NCBI GenBank assembly: GCA_018398765.1
Contig: JAHBMJ010004910.1
Coordinates: forward strand, 23,828 to 75,755
Length of the DNA: 51,928 nucleotides
Direction: 5' to 3'
Source: Chromera velia
Lineage: Eukaryota; Sar; Chromeraceae
The position numbers and the translations under genes are program-made. Positions 22,861 to 34,031 of this stretch are shown here, in pieces (within the stretch, counting starts at the first letter, position 1; the number at the start of each line of letters is the position of its first letter). The notes beneath the pieces were generated by a model, which made no database searches, was not told the DNA's origin, and saw only the letters and a list, made by a program, of their open reading frames with translations.

Positions 22861-23848
22861 GTTGAGGAAACCCGAACCCACCATAAGAAACTTGAGGGGT
22901 GCACGTGCAGTTCAGGTCTTCAATGGTCTTCAGTCTGAGAGTCCCCACCTGAACCATGGCCCCGGAAAGCGAAGCGGGGCCGCGGGGCACTTACCAGTAA
23001 ATTTATTCATATAAGTGATATACACCCGTGCAACCATGCAGTTGGGAGCTTTGTGATATTGGGTGAGTGCCTCGGTGCATGGGCGGTGCTTTGAATTAAC
23101 GCGCACGTACGTACATACGTACACGTATACACGTGCATATATATATGTAGATATATATATTTTGATGCTCCTCCGGAGCATGCCGTGGCCCCGTTGAAAG
23201 GGGGAAACCGGGGGTCGCGCATTATCGCGTATGAAGGCCTAAATATGACTAAAAATTAGTCTGAAATTCTCACTCATAGTTATAGCAAATCGATCTGCAA
23301 ACTGTCTATAATACATATTCTTTACCTGAGTTTATAAAACTAATTTACCATATTTTTTCTAACATTTTTAAAAAAGAAAAAATGACGATCTAGAGAATGA
23401 TTGACTCGTTTTCTAGTTAACGTGATCTCTCAATATACTAATAACTCGATGAGGTTCGATACGAAAATATAGTGAAGGTATCTGTGAAAAGGCCCTAGAA
23501 ACAAAGGATGGTCCGAGGACTGGGGAGGAGTGAACCAACAGTATTTGACTTAGTCTTTGACAGTGTATTACAGTGTCTGCATATATGTCTGCATCACTTA
23601 CACAATAGTTACTCTTTCATCATCTTTCACTCTTTGTCCTAGCCTTTATCTCTCGATCTTGCTGTCTGTCTGAGACATTGTCAGTTTCTCTACTTCAGTC
23701 TGGGTGCATCGGCTTCGATCTCTTTCTCCTATGCAGAACCGTACATCCATCTGGCTCTTTCCCTCTCTCGTTCTCTATCTCTCCCTAATCATGAGTCTTC
23801 ATCTGCCACCTGTCTGCTAACGTGCGCACGTACACATACACATACACA

Positions 23849-23891
<43 letters not shown>

Positions 23892-23952
23892 ACACACACA
23901 CACATACACACATACACACACACACACATAAACACACACACACGTACTTACG

Positions 23953-23991
<39 letters not shown>

Positions 23992-24125
23992 AGAGAGAGA
24001 GAGTTCACACTTTCATTGCTACATCGCATACATACATAAGCACGCACATTACTTAGACTGACAAGCTCGCACAGGTATAGATCGCACCTAGGATCGCATA
24101 CGCATGGACGGAGACACACACATAC

Positions 24126-24158
<33 letters not shown>

Positions 24159-24594
24159 AAGAGAATGGAAGATCAGATAGGGACATACTAAAAAATGTTC
24201 CCTTTCCTTCAAAGTTTCTGAGGCTTTCATTTCATTCACAGACTGATACGCAGAATATTCAAAATTGTGCAGTGCAAAAAGAGGCAGTGGCTCTGGGCAG
24301 TAACCCCAAAGTAGGCAAGCAACCCAGAGAGTTTTGAGTGTGATTTCAAATAAACAGACCTCGGTGCACCGCCTGGTAGTCGTACAAAGGAATATGTAGG
24401 CAAACACATATCGAGAGACAACCATACACACTAGTATACACGGGCCCTACGGTAGAGTGGAGCGGGAATGTTACAGAGCTTTTCAGAGGAAGCTCTCACG
24501 TACGCACAAAAACATACGAGGCAGAAAGGCCAACACAATGAAATACATCATGGATGTAGTCCCACTAGAGCCTTGAAGCACAAGCTGTCCACAT

Positions 24595-24650
<56 letters not shown>

Positions 24651-24686
24651 ACTCTCGCTCTCGCTCTTGCTTTCACTCTCGCTGTT

Positions 24687-24733
<47 letters not shown>

Positions 24734-27700
24734 CTCCTGGCCTCATACATATACGCATACACCTATATACAATGTCATACAGACAAACCTACGGAGAAGC
24801 AGACAGATAGGTAGGCAGGCAAGCAGGTGGGCAGGCAGGCAAACAGGCCATATTTTCATTCCAGGGGAGAAGAATTTTTTTACAGACAGTAAGACAGACC
24901 TAGAAGACAGACAAATAGTCAGTTACTGTGACTGTCTGTCAATGTCAGTCGATCAGTGGGTCAGTCAGTCAGGCAGGCAGTCAGTCAGCCAGTTTTTCGC
25001 CCTTGCGCTTCTCCTCAGAGTCTCAGCACTCCTGCCTAGACTCCTGCACTCAATCAACGTGCACCCAGTCACTCAAAGGAGACGAATTTCAATACACACA
25101 TAGCCTAAGGGACACAGAAAAATGTGGAATGGAGAAAGCCGGACAGAGCACACGAAGATAAAACCATATCACAGACTGGCATCCACGCACATAAATGGTG
25201 GAAAAATTTGTCTACAGGGGCACCGTGCATCGAAACCAGTATCGTGGACAGCAACGGGGGGATACTTTAAGACAGACATGTAGACGGACACGGAAACCCA
25301 ACACGCCTACTCATTCACCCATTTACTCAAAGACACAAGGATTCACAGCCCAAAGTCAGTACAGACAGGAAATCACATATATTGTATGGCAGGCTCAAAC
25401 AGTGTGAATAGAGCTAGAGGAAAGCCATAGGCGCCCGGGTTTAGCAGCTCGCTCGCGGCAGAGAGTCGCATGCGCTTGCTAGCAGATTGTCTCTGACTGT
25501 CTCCCTTTCATTTATGGAGTTAAATGAACAAGAGGAATACAAAGACAGGAACAGAATGACCACTCACCTTTCTTTAGAGCAGGACAGGTGGAGACCTGAC
25601 CAAAGGGCAGATCTGCTTAGTCCGGAAACAATATGAAACTCATAACAGACAGATTGAGACACGCGGAGACGGCGTTTGAAGAGTAGTGTTTTCACCCAGC
25701 TCTCACTCACTGTCACGCTCACGTCCATCATTAAGTTAAAGATTTCCCTCATCTGCTCACACACATTACAAAGTCTGACAAAGCTGTCGAACAGCGCATC
25801 TGATAGCGCATCTGAATTCAAACCTCAGAGGCGGTCGCATTCAATCATTTCAATCATGCATGCACAAAATTTTTACTGCGCGGTCCCGTAAGGCGTTTGC
25901 GACCCAAAATATAAGGAAGTACGTAAGTGGCGCGCGTGCAAAATTCGGTGTAGGAGGCGGGGCTCACCTTTACTTTTTTCCTTTTGGTTTGGGCTACAGA
26001 TACCGTGGCTCGGGGGCCATAGCATGGCTTGACTGTACGTGCATATTTATGCAAGTGTGCGAAATCTTAGGGCCCCTAGGCCACGGGCTGAGCTACCCTC
26101 CAAGGAGAACTGTGTACGGTTACTATGGTTCACTACTCCATACGAGCTACTTGAGGGGCACTTTTCTCTAATAGAGACTGGTAAGTGCCCCCCGCGCACT
26201 TCGCTTTCCATCTCAGCAGCCTGAGCACTGAGGCATTGTCTTTCTCCATGCAGGCTTTCTAGAGCAGCCATTTTTAGTAGCTGCGCTGCGGTTCCTTCCA
26301 GGCCCTTCCGCGGCAGCGCCCTCCCTTGTCTAGTCCGTCGTTTGGAACATGGCTCTATATACCGTAAAAACTAGTAAAAACGGTTTTTTCTGAGCACCGC
26401 AGGCGCCAAAAAATTTTTTTTAAGGTATTTCAATGATAAATTTGATCAATTGCTGATCAATTTGGTTCAACTTACCTCAGAAAAGGTAAAGACCGGAACA
26501 ATCACGTCGCGGTTCCCCCTCTTTCTTCACGGTTTTACAACCGCGGCGTTTGCTCATAAACGCTATGGTGTCTAGAAAGCCTGTCTCCATGTATCAGGTG
26601 TTCCAGTTGACTTGATGTCTTCACACTATCTTTGGATACAGCCATCCACATGCCCACACGCTTAAACAGGGCAAGATGAAATTGTGGGTCTCTTTTTTGT
26701 TCACTGGAATTCGGGGATTCTTCTTTGAGCTGCTGCGTCTCTTACGTCATCTTACAGATTGGTCTAGTGACGCCCATCTGCTGAAGTTTTGATAAATGTA
26801 GGGGTTGATGATGATATTCACGTAAAAGATTTTACGATAATTCAGGTCCGGGGAGAAGGGGGGTCGATACAACACTCCAAACTAGATATATGGTAGGACG
26901 GATCTCGCCGTTTCACGCACACGGCACAACACCACAAAAATTAGAACAACACATATGAATGTGCCCCACAAATAGGGCTCGCACGGACTAATGCGCAAGC
27001 GGCCCTGGAAAGGTACTAACGAATAACTACGCATTCGATGGCCTAACAAGTTTTCATAGTGAAAGGGCATGAGGTGTCGGACTCTGGCATAGAAGGTGTT
27101 TTGGGGGGAAACTGCTGGGAATGGAGAAGGGGGGAAGTCGCATCTGGAGAAGGAGGTTGGGAATCTGGAAGTGGAGACAGAGACGTTGGAACCAAACTTA
27201 GTGAGCGTGGAAGGGGGAATAAAAGAGGTGGGGGGAGAGATTGAGATCCCAGAGAATAATTTAGCTCCAATTGAGAATGTCGCAGCCGGTGCGGCGGGTG
27301 GCCTGCCTAAAGTTTTGGACCCCAGGCGGCGCTGGTCACCCTCTATACAGACAACGGCGTTTCGGGACCTCGGGCTACCACGGTATTGAATCGGGTTTCA
27401 GAAAAAGCGCGGTCCATGCGCCATGTTAGCATGCGCCATGCCTGCATGGGAGGGCTATAGCTGTAATGCATCTCTCTTATCGCCTCTCCGGGCCGCCTCT
27501 CTGGGCGTGTATTGATGCCGTGGCCCCCGGTGCCGTGGCCCCCAGCCATGGTATCTGTTAAGGCCCTTAGCCACACCTATGAAAAAAAAAAGTCGAATTA
27601 CCAATAAATCGGGTTACATTTGCCTTTCGAGACCCGTGCTTTCTGGCAACTGTACAGCACGTGTATGGCGAACATACACCTTTTGTCTAACCTTGATGTG

Positions 27701-28160
27701 TCGATATATAATATGCAAAAACACATATGGAGGGGAATTGTACGTAGATTCGATCATCTGTGTAGTTTTCAAGGAAGGCGATAAAGCACACCGTCTAAGT
27801 GAAGCTGTTCTGAATTGCTCCGTTGTTTGACCATGTTACCAAGCTCAGTGGCAAGTTAAGACATGCTGCCTTACAGAGTCAGGAGTTTGCCGCACCACGA
27901 CGGAGTACGCTTGATAAAGAGAAAAAACGGTTAATTTGATCTGCAGGAACCTTTTTTTGCCCGTCTTCTTTCTCTCTACTTGGCCCCTCTTATTATTCTT
28001 CAACACCTGGTTTCTTGACTTCCTTCTACCTCTACTTGAAGATTTGGGACGCAAAATACTGTCTATATATAGTGTGTGTCACTGTGGATACTGTAGTATT
28101 CGCTTTGAAATGTTGTGGAGAGGCTTACCGGATATGGGTCCAGCGCTTGGTGAGTTTAAG
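22861..28160. other. Gene-poor repeat-rich interval
   Basis: No gene is supported. It holds (TA)/(CATA) runs near 23100-23160, a long (CA)n then (GA)n tract at 23822-24005, (GA)n at 24128-24165, (CT)n tracts at 24595-24730, and (gcag)/(gtca) tetranucleotides at 24805-24995. Short GC-rich dispersed segments also occur: ctggtaagtgcccc near 26177 has a reverse-complement relative at 22988. A weak plus-strand frame at 27096-27389 (Glu/Val/Gly-rich) has no recognisable domain. Confidence 0.5.
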
Positions 28161-28164
28161 AGGG

Positions 28165-29345
28165 AGAGATGTGAACAGAAGCCGTTTGGGCCTGTGGATA
28201 AAGCTAGGTAAGCAAGTGTGTGAACAGAAGCCGTTTGGGCGTGTGGGTAAATGTTTGGGCGTGCAGGTGCATGGAGAAAGAGGGGTATGGAAAAGAAGTG
28301 TGTGCAATAACAGAATCCGCTTAGGCTTGCAGGTGGATGAATGAAGAGAGATGGAGAGAGCGAGCGTATTGATGAGTATGTATGAGTTTATGAACAGAAG
28401 CCGTTTGGGCGTGTGGGCAAGATAAGGAGAACGAGTGTGTGAACAGAAGCTGCTTGAGCCCGTGGATGAATGAAGAGAGATCAATTGTGTATTATTGAAG
28501 AAAAGCTGCTTGGGCCGCTGGTTAGGCCTGTGGATGAATGAAGAGAGATCAAGTGTGAGAACAGAAACATACAGAAGCCGCTTGGGCCTATGGATGAGTG
28601 AAGAGAGACAGGAAGAACAAGTGTGTGAATAGAAGCCGTTTGGGCGTGTGGGTAAATGAAGGGAGACAAGAAGATACAAGGACAGCGAGTGTGTGAACAG
28701 AAGCCGGTTGGGCGTGTGGGTGAATGAAGGGAGACAAAGAGATACAAGGAGAGCGAGTATGTGAACAGAAGCCGCTTGGGCGTGTGGGTGAATGAAGGGA
28801 GACAAGGAGATACAAGGAGAGCGAGTGTGTGAACAGAAGCCGGTTGGGCGTGCGGGCGAAGAAAGAGAGACAAGGAGAACGAGTGTGTGAACAGAAGCTA
28901 AGAACAGGAGCCGTTTGGGCCCATAGATAAATGAAGAGAGATTAATTGTATATCATTAAACAAAAGCCGCTCGGGCCTATGGCTAGGCCTGTGGATGAAT
29001 AAAGAAATATTAAGTGCATCAACAGAAGCCGCTTAGGCCTGCTGATGAATTAAGAGAGACAGGGAGAGTGAGTGTGTGAACAGAAGCCGTTTGGGCATGT
29101 GGGTAAATGAAGAGAGACAAGCAGATACAAAAAGAGCGAGTGTGTGAACAGAAGCCGCTTGGGCCTCATGCAGTGAATCAATAAAGAATAATCAAGAAAG
29201 ACATGGAGAGCAAGTGTGTAAACAGAAGCCGTTTGGGGTATCATAACGGTGTGGGTGCATGAACACAGATAAGGAAAGCGAGTATGTGAACCGGTATGAA
29301 CAGGCTGGGTGAACAGGAGCTGGTTGGGCATGTGGATGAATGAAG
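28165..29345. repeat. Minisatellite, ~68-bp unit, about 18 degenerate copies
   Basis: Unit: gtgtgaacagaagccgtttg, ggcgtgtgggtgaatgaagg, gagacaaggagatacaagga and gagcga. Copies vary in length because the middle part is sometimes missing (for example near 28400-28500 and 28900-29000). Minus-strand frames of up to 226 codons here are translations of the repeat (recurring SLHSSTRPNGF-like blocks) and are not genes. Confidence 0.9.
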
Positions 29346-29478
29346 AGGGACAAAGACTCACACAAGCATGTCAGCAGAAGATATTTACATGGGCGTGTGG
29401 GTATCTGAATGAATAGAGACAGCCTATCACTAAGAGAGAATGAGACTCCGTGTATAAACAGAACTTCATATAACAGGT

Positions 29479-29945
29479 CGCATGCCGGGGGCGAGTGGGG
29501 TGCTTTTTGCCCCCCTCCTTTGCATAGGAGACCGGCGTTTTTCTGCAAAAAACTCGTTCTCATAATTGGTAAGGAGTTAGAAGCTGAAACTTTGTGGAAG
29601 AAGACGTTATGACGATAGAAAAAGAACTATGAAACAAATTTTTTATATCATTTCTAGAAATATAGGCTGCTAATAGCCTGCTATACAAATTTTATGAGTT
29701 TTATACTGTTTTTCTTACTATTGAAAACCGTTAAAAAATGGCCCCAAAATCAAAAAATTTGTATGGCAGCCTATGTTTCTAGAAATGATATAAAAAATCT
29801 GTTCCATAGTTCTTTTACTCTCATTACAACATCTTTTTATACAAAGTTTCAGCTTCTAACTCCTTACCAATTATAAAAACGAGTTTTTTGCGGAAATGCG
29901 CCGCTTTGGGGGGGCAAAAAGCACCCTACTCGCCCCCAGCATGCG
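29479..29945. mobile_element. Foldback (inverted-repeat) element, MITE-like
   Basis: The left arm (29479 to about 29690) starts cgcatgccgggggcgag; the right arm (about 29752-29945) ends ctcgcccccagcatgcg. The arms pair almost throughout; for example, taaggagttagaagctgaaa on the left pairs with tttcagcttctaactcctta on the right, and tatcatttctagaaatatag with catgtttctagaaatgata. Only ~60 bases separate them. There is no transposase. It is either a non-autonomous DNA element or a hairpin source of small RNA. No clear target duplication is visible. Confidence 0.85.
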
Positions 29946-30593
29946 GTTCCCCTTCCTATATTAATATATGGTGCATGACAAAACCCTCAATCACGGTTGT
30001 TAGCTGCGCAAAGGCGTAGCTGCGGTATCTATAAATACCGTAGAGGGCCGGAGACAGCTGGACAGGCTTCAAAACGGTTGAGAAGAAGAAATAAGAAGAG
30101 CTCTACTATTAAATACATTTGCTAATAAGAAAATTAATGACGTACAAGGACTTCGCTAACTATCGCTAACACATGGTATTAACGTGAATAAACGTGAAAG
30201 AGAAAATGAAATTGTAACCGCAGTAATATATTACTGATAAATTTTTAACAACTTATTTTTGCTTATAAAAAAAAAAAATCACAGTGCTCCCCACTTAAAT
30301 CTACTTACATTTTTATTTTTTATTTATGGAGTCAATATATAGGTCTTTTACATACAGACACACATGCTATAATGTTTTTTTCATTTACTTTCATTTATAT
30401 TTTGGCCATTCTAGTAGTAGTATAGTAGCATATGTAGTAGCCAAATATTATGCATGCCTTCTATTATCAACTTGCTCTTTTAAATCATCTAGCTGTGACT
30501 GAGACTGTGAGCTAGTCTATAAAATGATGATTGAGGGTTTTTTTATATATGCCGCGTCCCCATATATTTTTTTTTAATTTTTTTGTTTGAACA
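29946..30593. other. AT-rich intergenic DNA
   Basis: No open frame of note. A small dyad, cggtat...ataccg, occurs near 30023-30043, and homopolymer A/T runs are frequent. Confidence 0.4.
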
Positions 30594-30598
30594 CAACG
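30594..30598. other. Target-site duplication, left (caacg)
   Basis: The 5-bp word caacg directly precedes the TG of the left LTR. It recurs at 32881-32885 directly after the CA of the right LTR. Confidence 0.8.
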
Positions 30599-31067
30599 TG
30601 TTATGGAATGTGACTGCTACTGCCTTGTCAGACTCAATTGCTTTATATCCGTTTACCTTGTCTACAGATAGCTAGACACACAGGCAACGTTTGTGTCTTC
30701 TCCGTACGACAAGTAGATGTCATACCATGCAACGCTAGAACAGATCTCTATTCGATCAATCAATCAATCAGCAAGCACGACATCTGCATGAAACTGATCG
30801 TCTCGCTCGCTCCGCACAATTCAACCAACGATGCGGAATCATTGCAGATGTTTGCACATGCCCCACAAGCTGATCGCACGGACACATCACGGTCATGCAT
30901 CTTGCCATACACATGCATGCTTTCTAATATAGGAAAGGCCGCCGCAAAGGCTGTCATCCCACAATGCATGCTTCAGCATACAATCATCTTGCTGGCTGGA
31001 TTGATGCTTAAAGCCTGCATGCCTGCACTCAGAGTTTTTAGCTGTCTATCTGTTCACTTCTCTCACA
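30599..31067 (-). repeat. LTR (left; 3' LTR of the minus-strand element)
   Basis: TG...CA termini, 469 bp. Compared with the right LTR it lacks a ~12-14-bp segment near position 32 (cacctagtgtca) and differs at roughly ten other sites, mostly C/T transitions. This implies a fairly recent insertion. Confidence 0.9.
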
Positions 31068-31336
31068 GATCACCCCCCGAGAGAGCTCCTGAATAAAGCT
31101 CTCGAGCCTCCTGTTAGGAAACTCACTCATATACAAATATACGTACACACCGACACACACCTCCGGTCTCTCACTCCTCACTCTTTCTCAAAATAGAAGA
31201 TCACTATCATCCGTTTTAAAAGAGTCAGCCCTGAATCGAGATCCCTGCTGGAGAGACACACGTGCTGCTGCAGCGTTCGCAGTCTTTTTTTGAGATGTAA
31301 AAGAGCTAGAATTCGACCCCGATCCACTCTTTCTCT

Positions 31337-32176
31337 TTAAATTTGCATCAATTCCTTGAAAAACATAGCATCCCTCTCTCTCTTGATCTCCATTTCTTCT
31401 TCAGTGAGAGGACACTGATCTAGACACTGATCTTGGTCATGCAACCCTAGAAAACCACACTTCCAGGATGGTCCCCGCTTGACTCTCTGTCCTCCTGTAT
31501 TGAACTCTCTCTTCGGTGGTCCCTTGCCTCTCGACCCTCTCTGCCCTGTTGCTGCTGCTCCATACTCGTGGTGCAAGGGGGCAGATTTTTCTTCTTTTGT
31601 CCCCGCTGCAACCTTCTGCGCTGTTGAAAGGGCCTCAAACTCTGCCTGCATATTGAACAGAGTGGGAAGAGTCTTGTTCTTCTCAAACCACTCACTAACT
31701 TTCCGAATCATCATCTCCCGATGCTTTTCTTCCAACCCGAACATGACAACTAGCAGCTTTAGGAACCCATCCGGCTTCCATGCAGTCCCGTGAACTCTGG
31801 TGCTCAACTCCTTTGCCTTCATTATCCTCTTCATCGGTTCCATCTCCGGATCCTTCATGAAGGACAAGAGTGCAAACCCTGCGACAAAGAGCTCTGCAAG
31901 TGCGTCTGCGCCAAAATGCAAAGCCAACGCCAAAAGAGCGTCATCGCACGTCGCCCCTGGCATAGACAAAGCATTCTTTATGACCTTGAAGAACACTCTG
32001 TCTCCCTTCGCTGTCTGCATGAGAAACTGCTTCCTCTGCAGATCAGACATCTTCTCCTGCTGATCAGTTGCATTCTGGGGGTCGAAGCCCATTGCCGTTT
32101 TGAGACCCTCATAAAGAAGGTCCCAAGCGAATCGAAACTCCTCGTATGCATACTTGTTCTCCTCCGGATCTTGCAA
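31337..32176 (-). CDS. Gag-like protein of the LTR element
   Basis: A minus-strand frame of about 279 codons ends at 31337. The middle is helical (LALALHFGADALAELF, FLKLLVVMFGLEEKHREMMI), like a capsid domain. A basic Gly/Arg-rich stretch and the segment WKCGFLGLHDQDQCLDQCP follow; the latter resembles a retroelement zinc knuckle but with Leu where the second Cys is expected. The first codon of this frame is TTG. In the same frame, upstream sequence reads sensibly (GTFVGRWELKVVEFK) up to a TGA at 32191-32189 and continues beyond it, so the real N-terminus probably extends upstream and this copy has a nonsense codon. No in-frame ATG is visible there. Confidence 0.6.
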   Translation of the reverse strand: MQDPEENKYAYEEFRFAWDLLYEGLKTAMGFDPQNATDQQEKMSDLQRKQFLMQTAKGDRVFFKVIKNALSMPGATCDDALLALALHFGADALAELFVAGFALLSFMKDPEMEPMKRIMKAKELSTRVHGTAWKPDGFLKLLVVMFGLEEKHREMMIRKVSEWFEKNKTLPTLFNMQAEFEALSTAQKVAAGTKEEKSAPLHHEYGAAATGQRGSRGKGPPKREFNTGGQRVKRGPSWKCGFLGLHDQDQCLDQCPLTEEEMEIKRERDAMFFKELMQI

Positions 32177-32399
32177 CTTGTTGGCGTCTCACTTGAACTC
32201 GACTACCTTCAGTTCCCACCTGCCGACAAACGTTCCCGATCTCCCTTGCTGGCCTGCAGAAGACGATGTGTCTGCATCTCCTCTATTCCTCACAGGTGTA
32301 GGGGAAGCAACAACATGGGCACTGCCATCTATAATGGAAGGAAACAAGAAGCCTCAACTCGATCCAACGGTTTCAAGCCTGCCTGACGGAGCATCAAAC

Positions 32400-32880
32400 T
32401 GTTATGGAATGTGACTGCTACTGCCTTGTCACACCTAGTGTCACACTTAATTGCTTTATGTCTGTTTACCTTGTCTACAGATAGCTAGATACACAGGCAA
32501 CGTTTGTCTCTTCTCCGTACGACAAGTAGATGTCATACCATGCAACGCTAGAACAGATCTCTATTCGATCAATCAATCAATCAGCAAGCACGACATTTGC
32601 ATGAAACTGATCGTCTCGCTCGCTCCGCACAATTCAACCAACGATGCGGAATCATTGCAGATGTTTGTACATGCCCCACAAGCTGATCGCACGGATACAT
32701 CACGGTCATGCATCTTGCCATACACATGCATGCTTTCTAATATAGGAAAGGCCGCCGCAAAGGCTGTCATCCCACAATGCATGCTTCAGCATACAATCAT
32801 CTTGCTGGCTGGATTGATGCTTAAAGCCTGCATGCCTGCACTCAGAGTTTTTAGCTGTCTATCTGTTCACTTCTCTCACA
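32400..32880 (-). repeat. LTR (right; 5' LTR of the minus-strand element)
   Basis: TG...CA termini, 481 bp, followed by the 5-bp duplication caacg at 32881-32885. The internal sequence begins at 32399 reading leftward. Confidence 0.9.
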
Positions 32881-32885
32881 CAACG

Positions 32886-34031
32886 TTATACAAGTCCCAA
32901 ACTACATGTTTACTACGCTTGCTGTATTGGTTGCTGTAGTTGATTGTGCTCACTTACTCACTGACCAACACACTTAGTCACTGACTCACTGAGTCATTCT
33001 TACTTTTCTTACTAATTCACTCACTCACTGTCTCACTTGCTCATTCACTTACTCCCTCATTTTTCCTATTTCTCTTCGATCACTCACCCACATACCCAAA
33101 GTTAACGGCTTCTATTAATACTCTCACATCCATATGTCTGAATGGCTTTTGTTTATACACTCGCTCTCTCTGTCTCTCTTCGTTTATTTCTATTTACCCA
33201 TAAGCCCTAGCATGCACCACGATCATGGACGCACCTCTCAGTACTCTCACCCTATCTCGTCTCTGGGGGCTACGGCATGTCCCGTAAAGACATTACAATC
33301 CGATATGCATAGGTTCGGTTCGTATTTCTGTCAATCATAGTTGCTTTACATAAGCATCCCACGTGGTTCCTATATATGCCTGCCCCTAGAACTGCTATAA
33401 TTATTCCTTCCTGCAAGATGTGCTGAGGACTCAACCTGAGGTCCCTGCATACCTAGGGCCTCGCACTCTTAATCACTCCCTGCCTTGCTGGATGTGTTAA
33501 CTCGGGTGATCTATCGATTCGATGTGAAGGTGGGATACAAAAATAGAGACTGATCAACACTTCCTCCACTGATCTCCCCTTCTCCTGTTTTTCCTTTCCT
33601 TTTCTATTCCTTGTGTCGATATATATAGCTGCAATGGGCTGCATATGGCTGCATGCATGCATACATGCATGCATGCATGGAAAGTGCATACATGTTGAAG
33701 TGTGTTGCAGGTTATAACGTACACATAACAAGTGAGGTTGTTTCGATCCACAGTGTCCAGTCTTCTAGCTCCAAATTAAAGCTTGGCCTCTTCGAGTACA
33801 ACGGTGTCTGGTCTTGTAGATAACCCAACAGTGGAGAAGTCGGGACTTTTGCATATTAAAACAACATTGCAGAACATTTACTGTTATTTTTGGAGTTGTA
33901 CTTAGTTGACCTGTTGCATGCAGTGAATATACGCTGAAAGGCATACATGTTCCGTTTTACCCGGAGAAGCCCAGCCTGATCCACAAACACATACAGACAC
34001 TCCTTCATTCAGGGATTCAACGCTTCCTATC
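32886..34031. other. Intergenic DNA upstream of the MYND/ankyrin gene
   Basis: No coding frame is supported. It includes degenerate (actc/actg) repeats at 32945-33060 and a (gcat)n cluster at 33648-33680. The last ~130 bases before the ATG at 34032 presumably hold the promoter and 5' UTR, but no motif is clear. Confidence 0.4.

Larger units (their letters stand above)
30599..32880 (-). mobile_element. Compact Gag-only LTR retrotransposon
   Basis: Two near-identical direct repeats (469 and 481 bp), each beginning TGTTATGG and ending CTCACA, enclose 1,332 bp. The whole is bounded by a 5-bp duplication (caacg). The only long frame is Gag-like and on the minus strand, so the element reads right to left. 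In that direction a purine-rich tract with a ggggggtga core abuts the left LTR at 31068-31090, as expected for a polypurine tract next to the 3' LTR. No protease, integrase or reverse transcriptase is encoded, so it would depend on another element. This matches the TR-GAG / small non-autonomous LTR class known from plants. Confidence 0.85.

Noticed and set aside
23817..25103. Frames of ~200 codons rich in Ser/Leu/Cys/Val or Thr/His
   Set aside because: They run through (CA)n, (GA)n and (CT)n microsatellites and have no complexity outside them.
28125..28873. Minus-strand frames up to 226 codons
   Set aside because: Translations of the 68-bp minisatellite with recurring identical blocks; all frames are open for the same reason.
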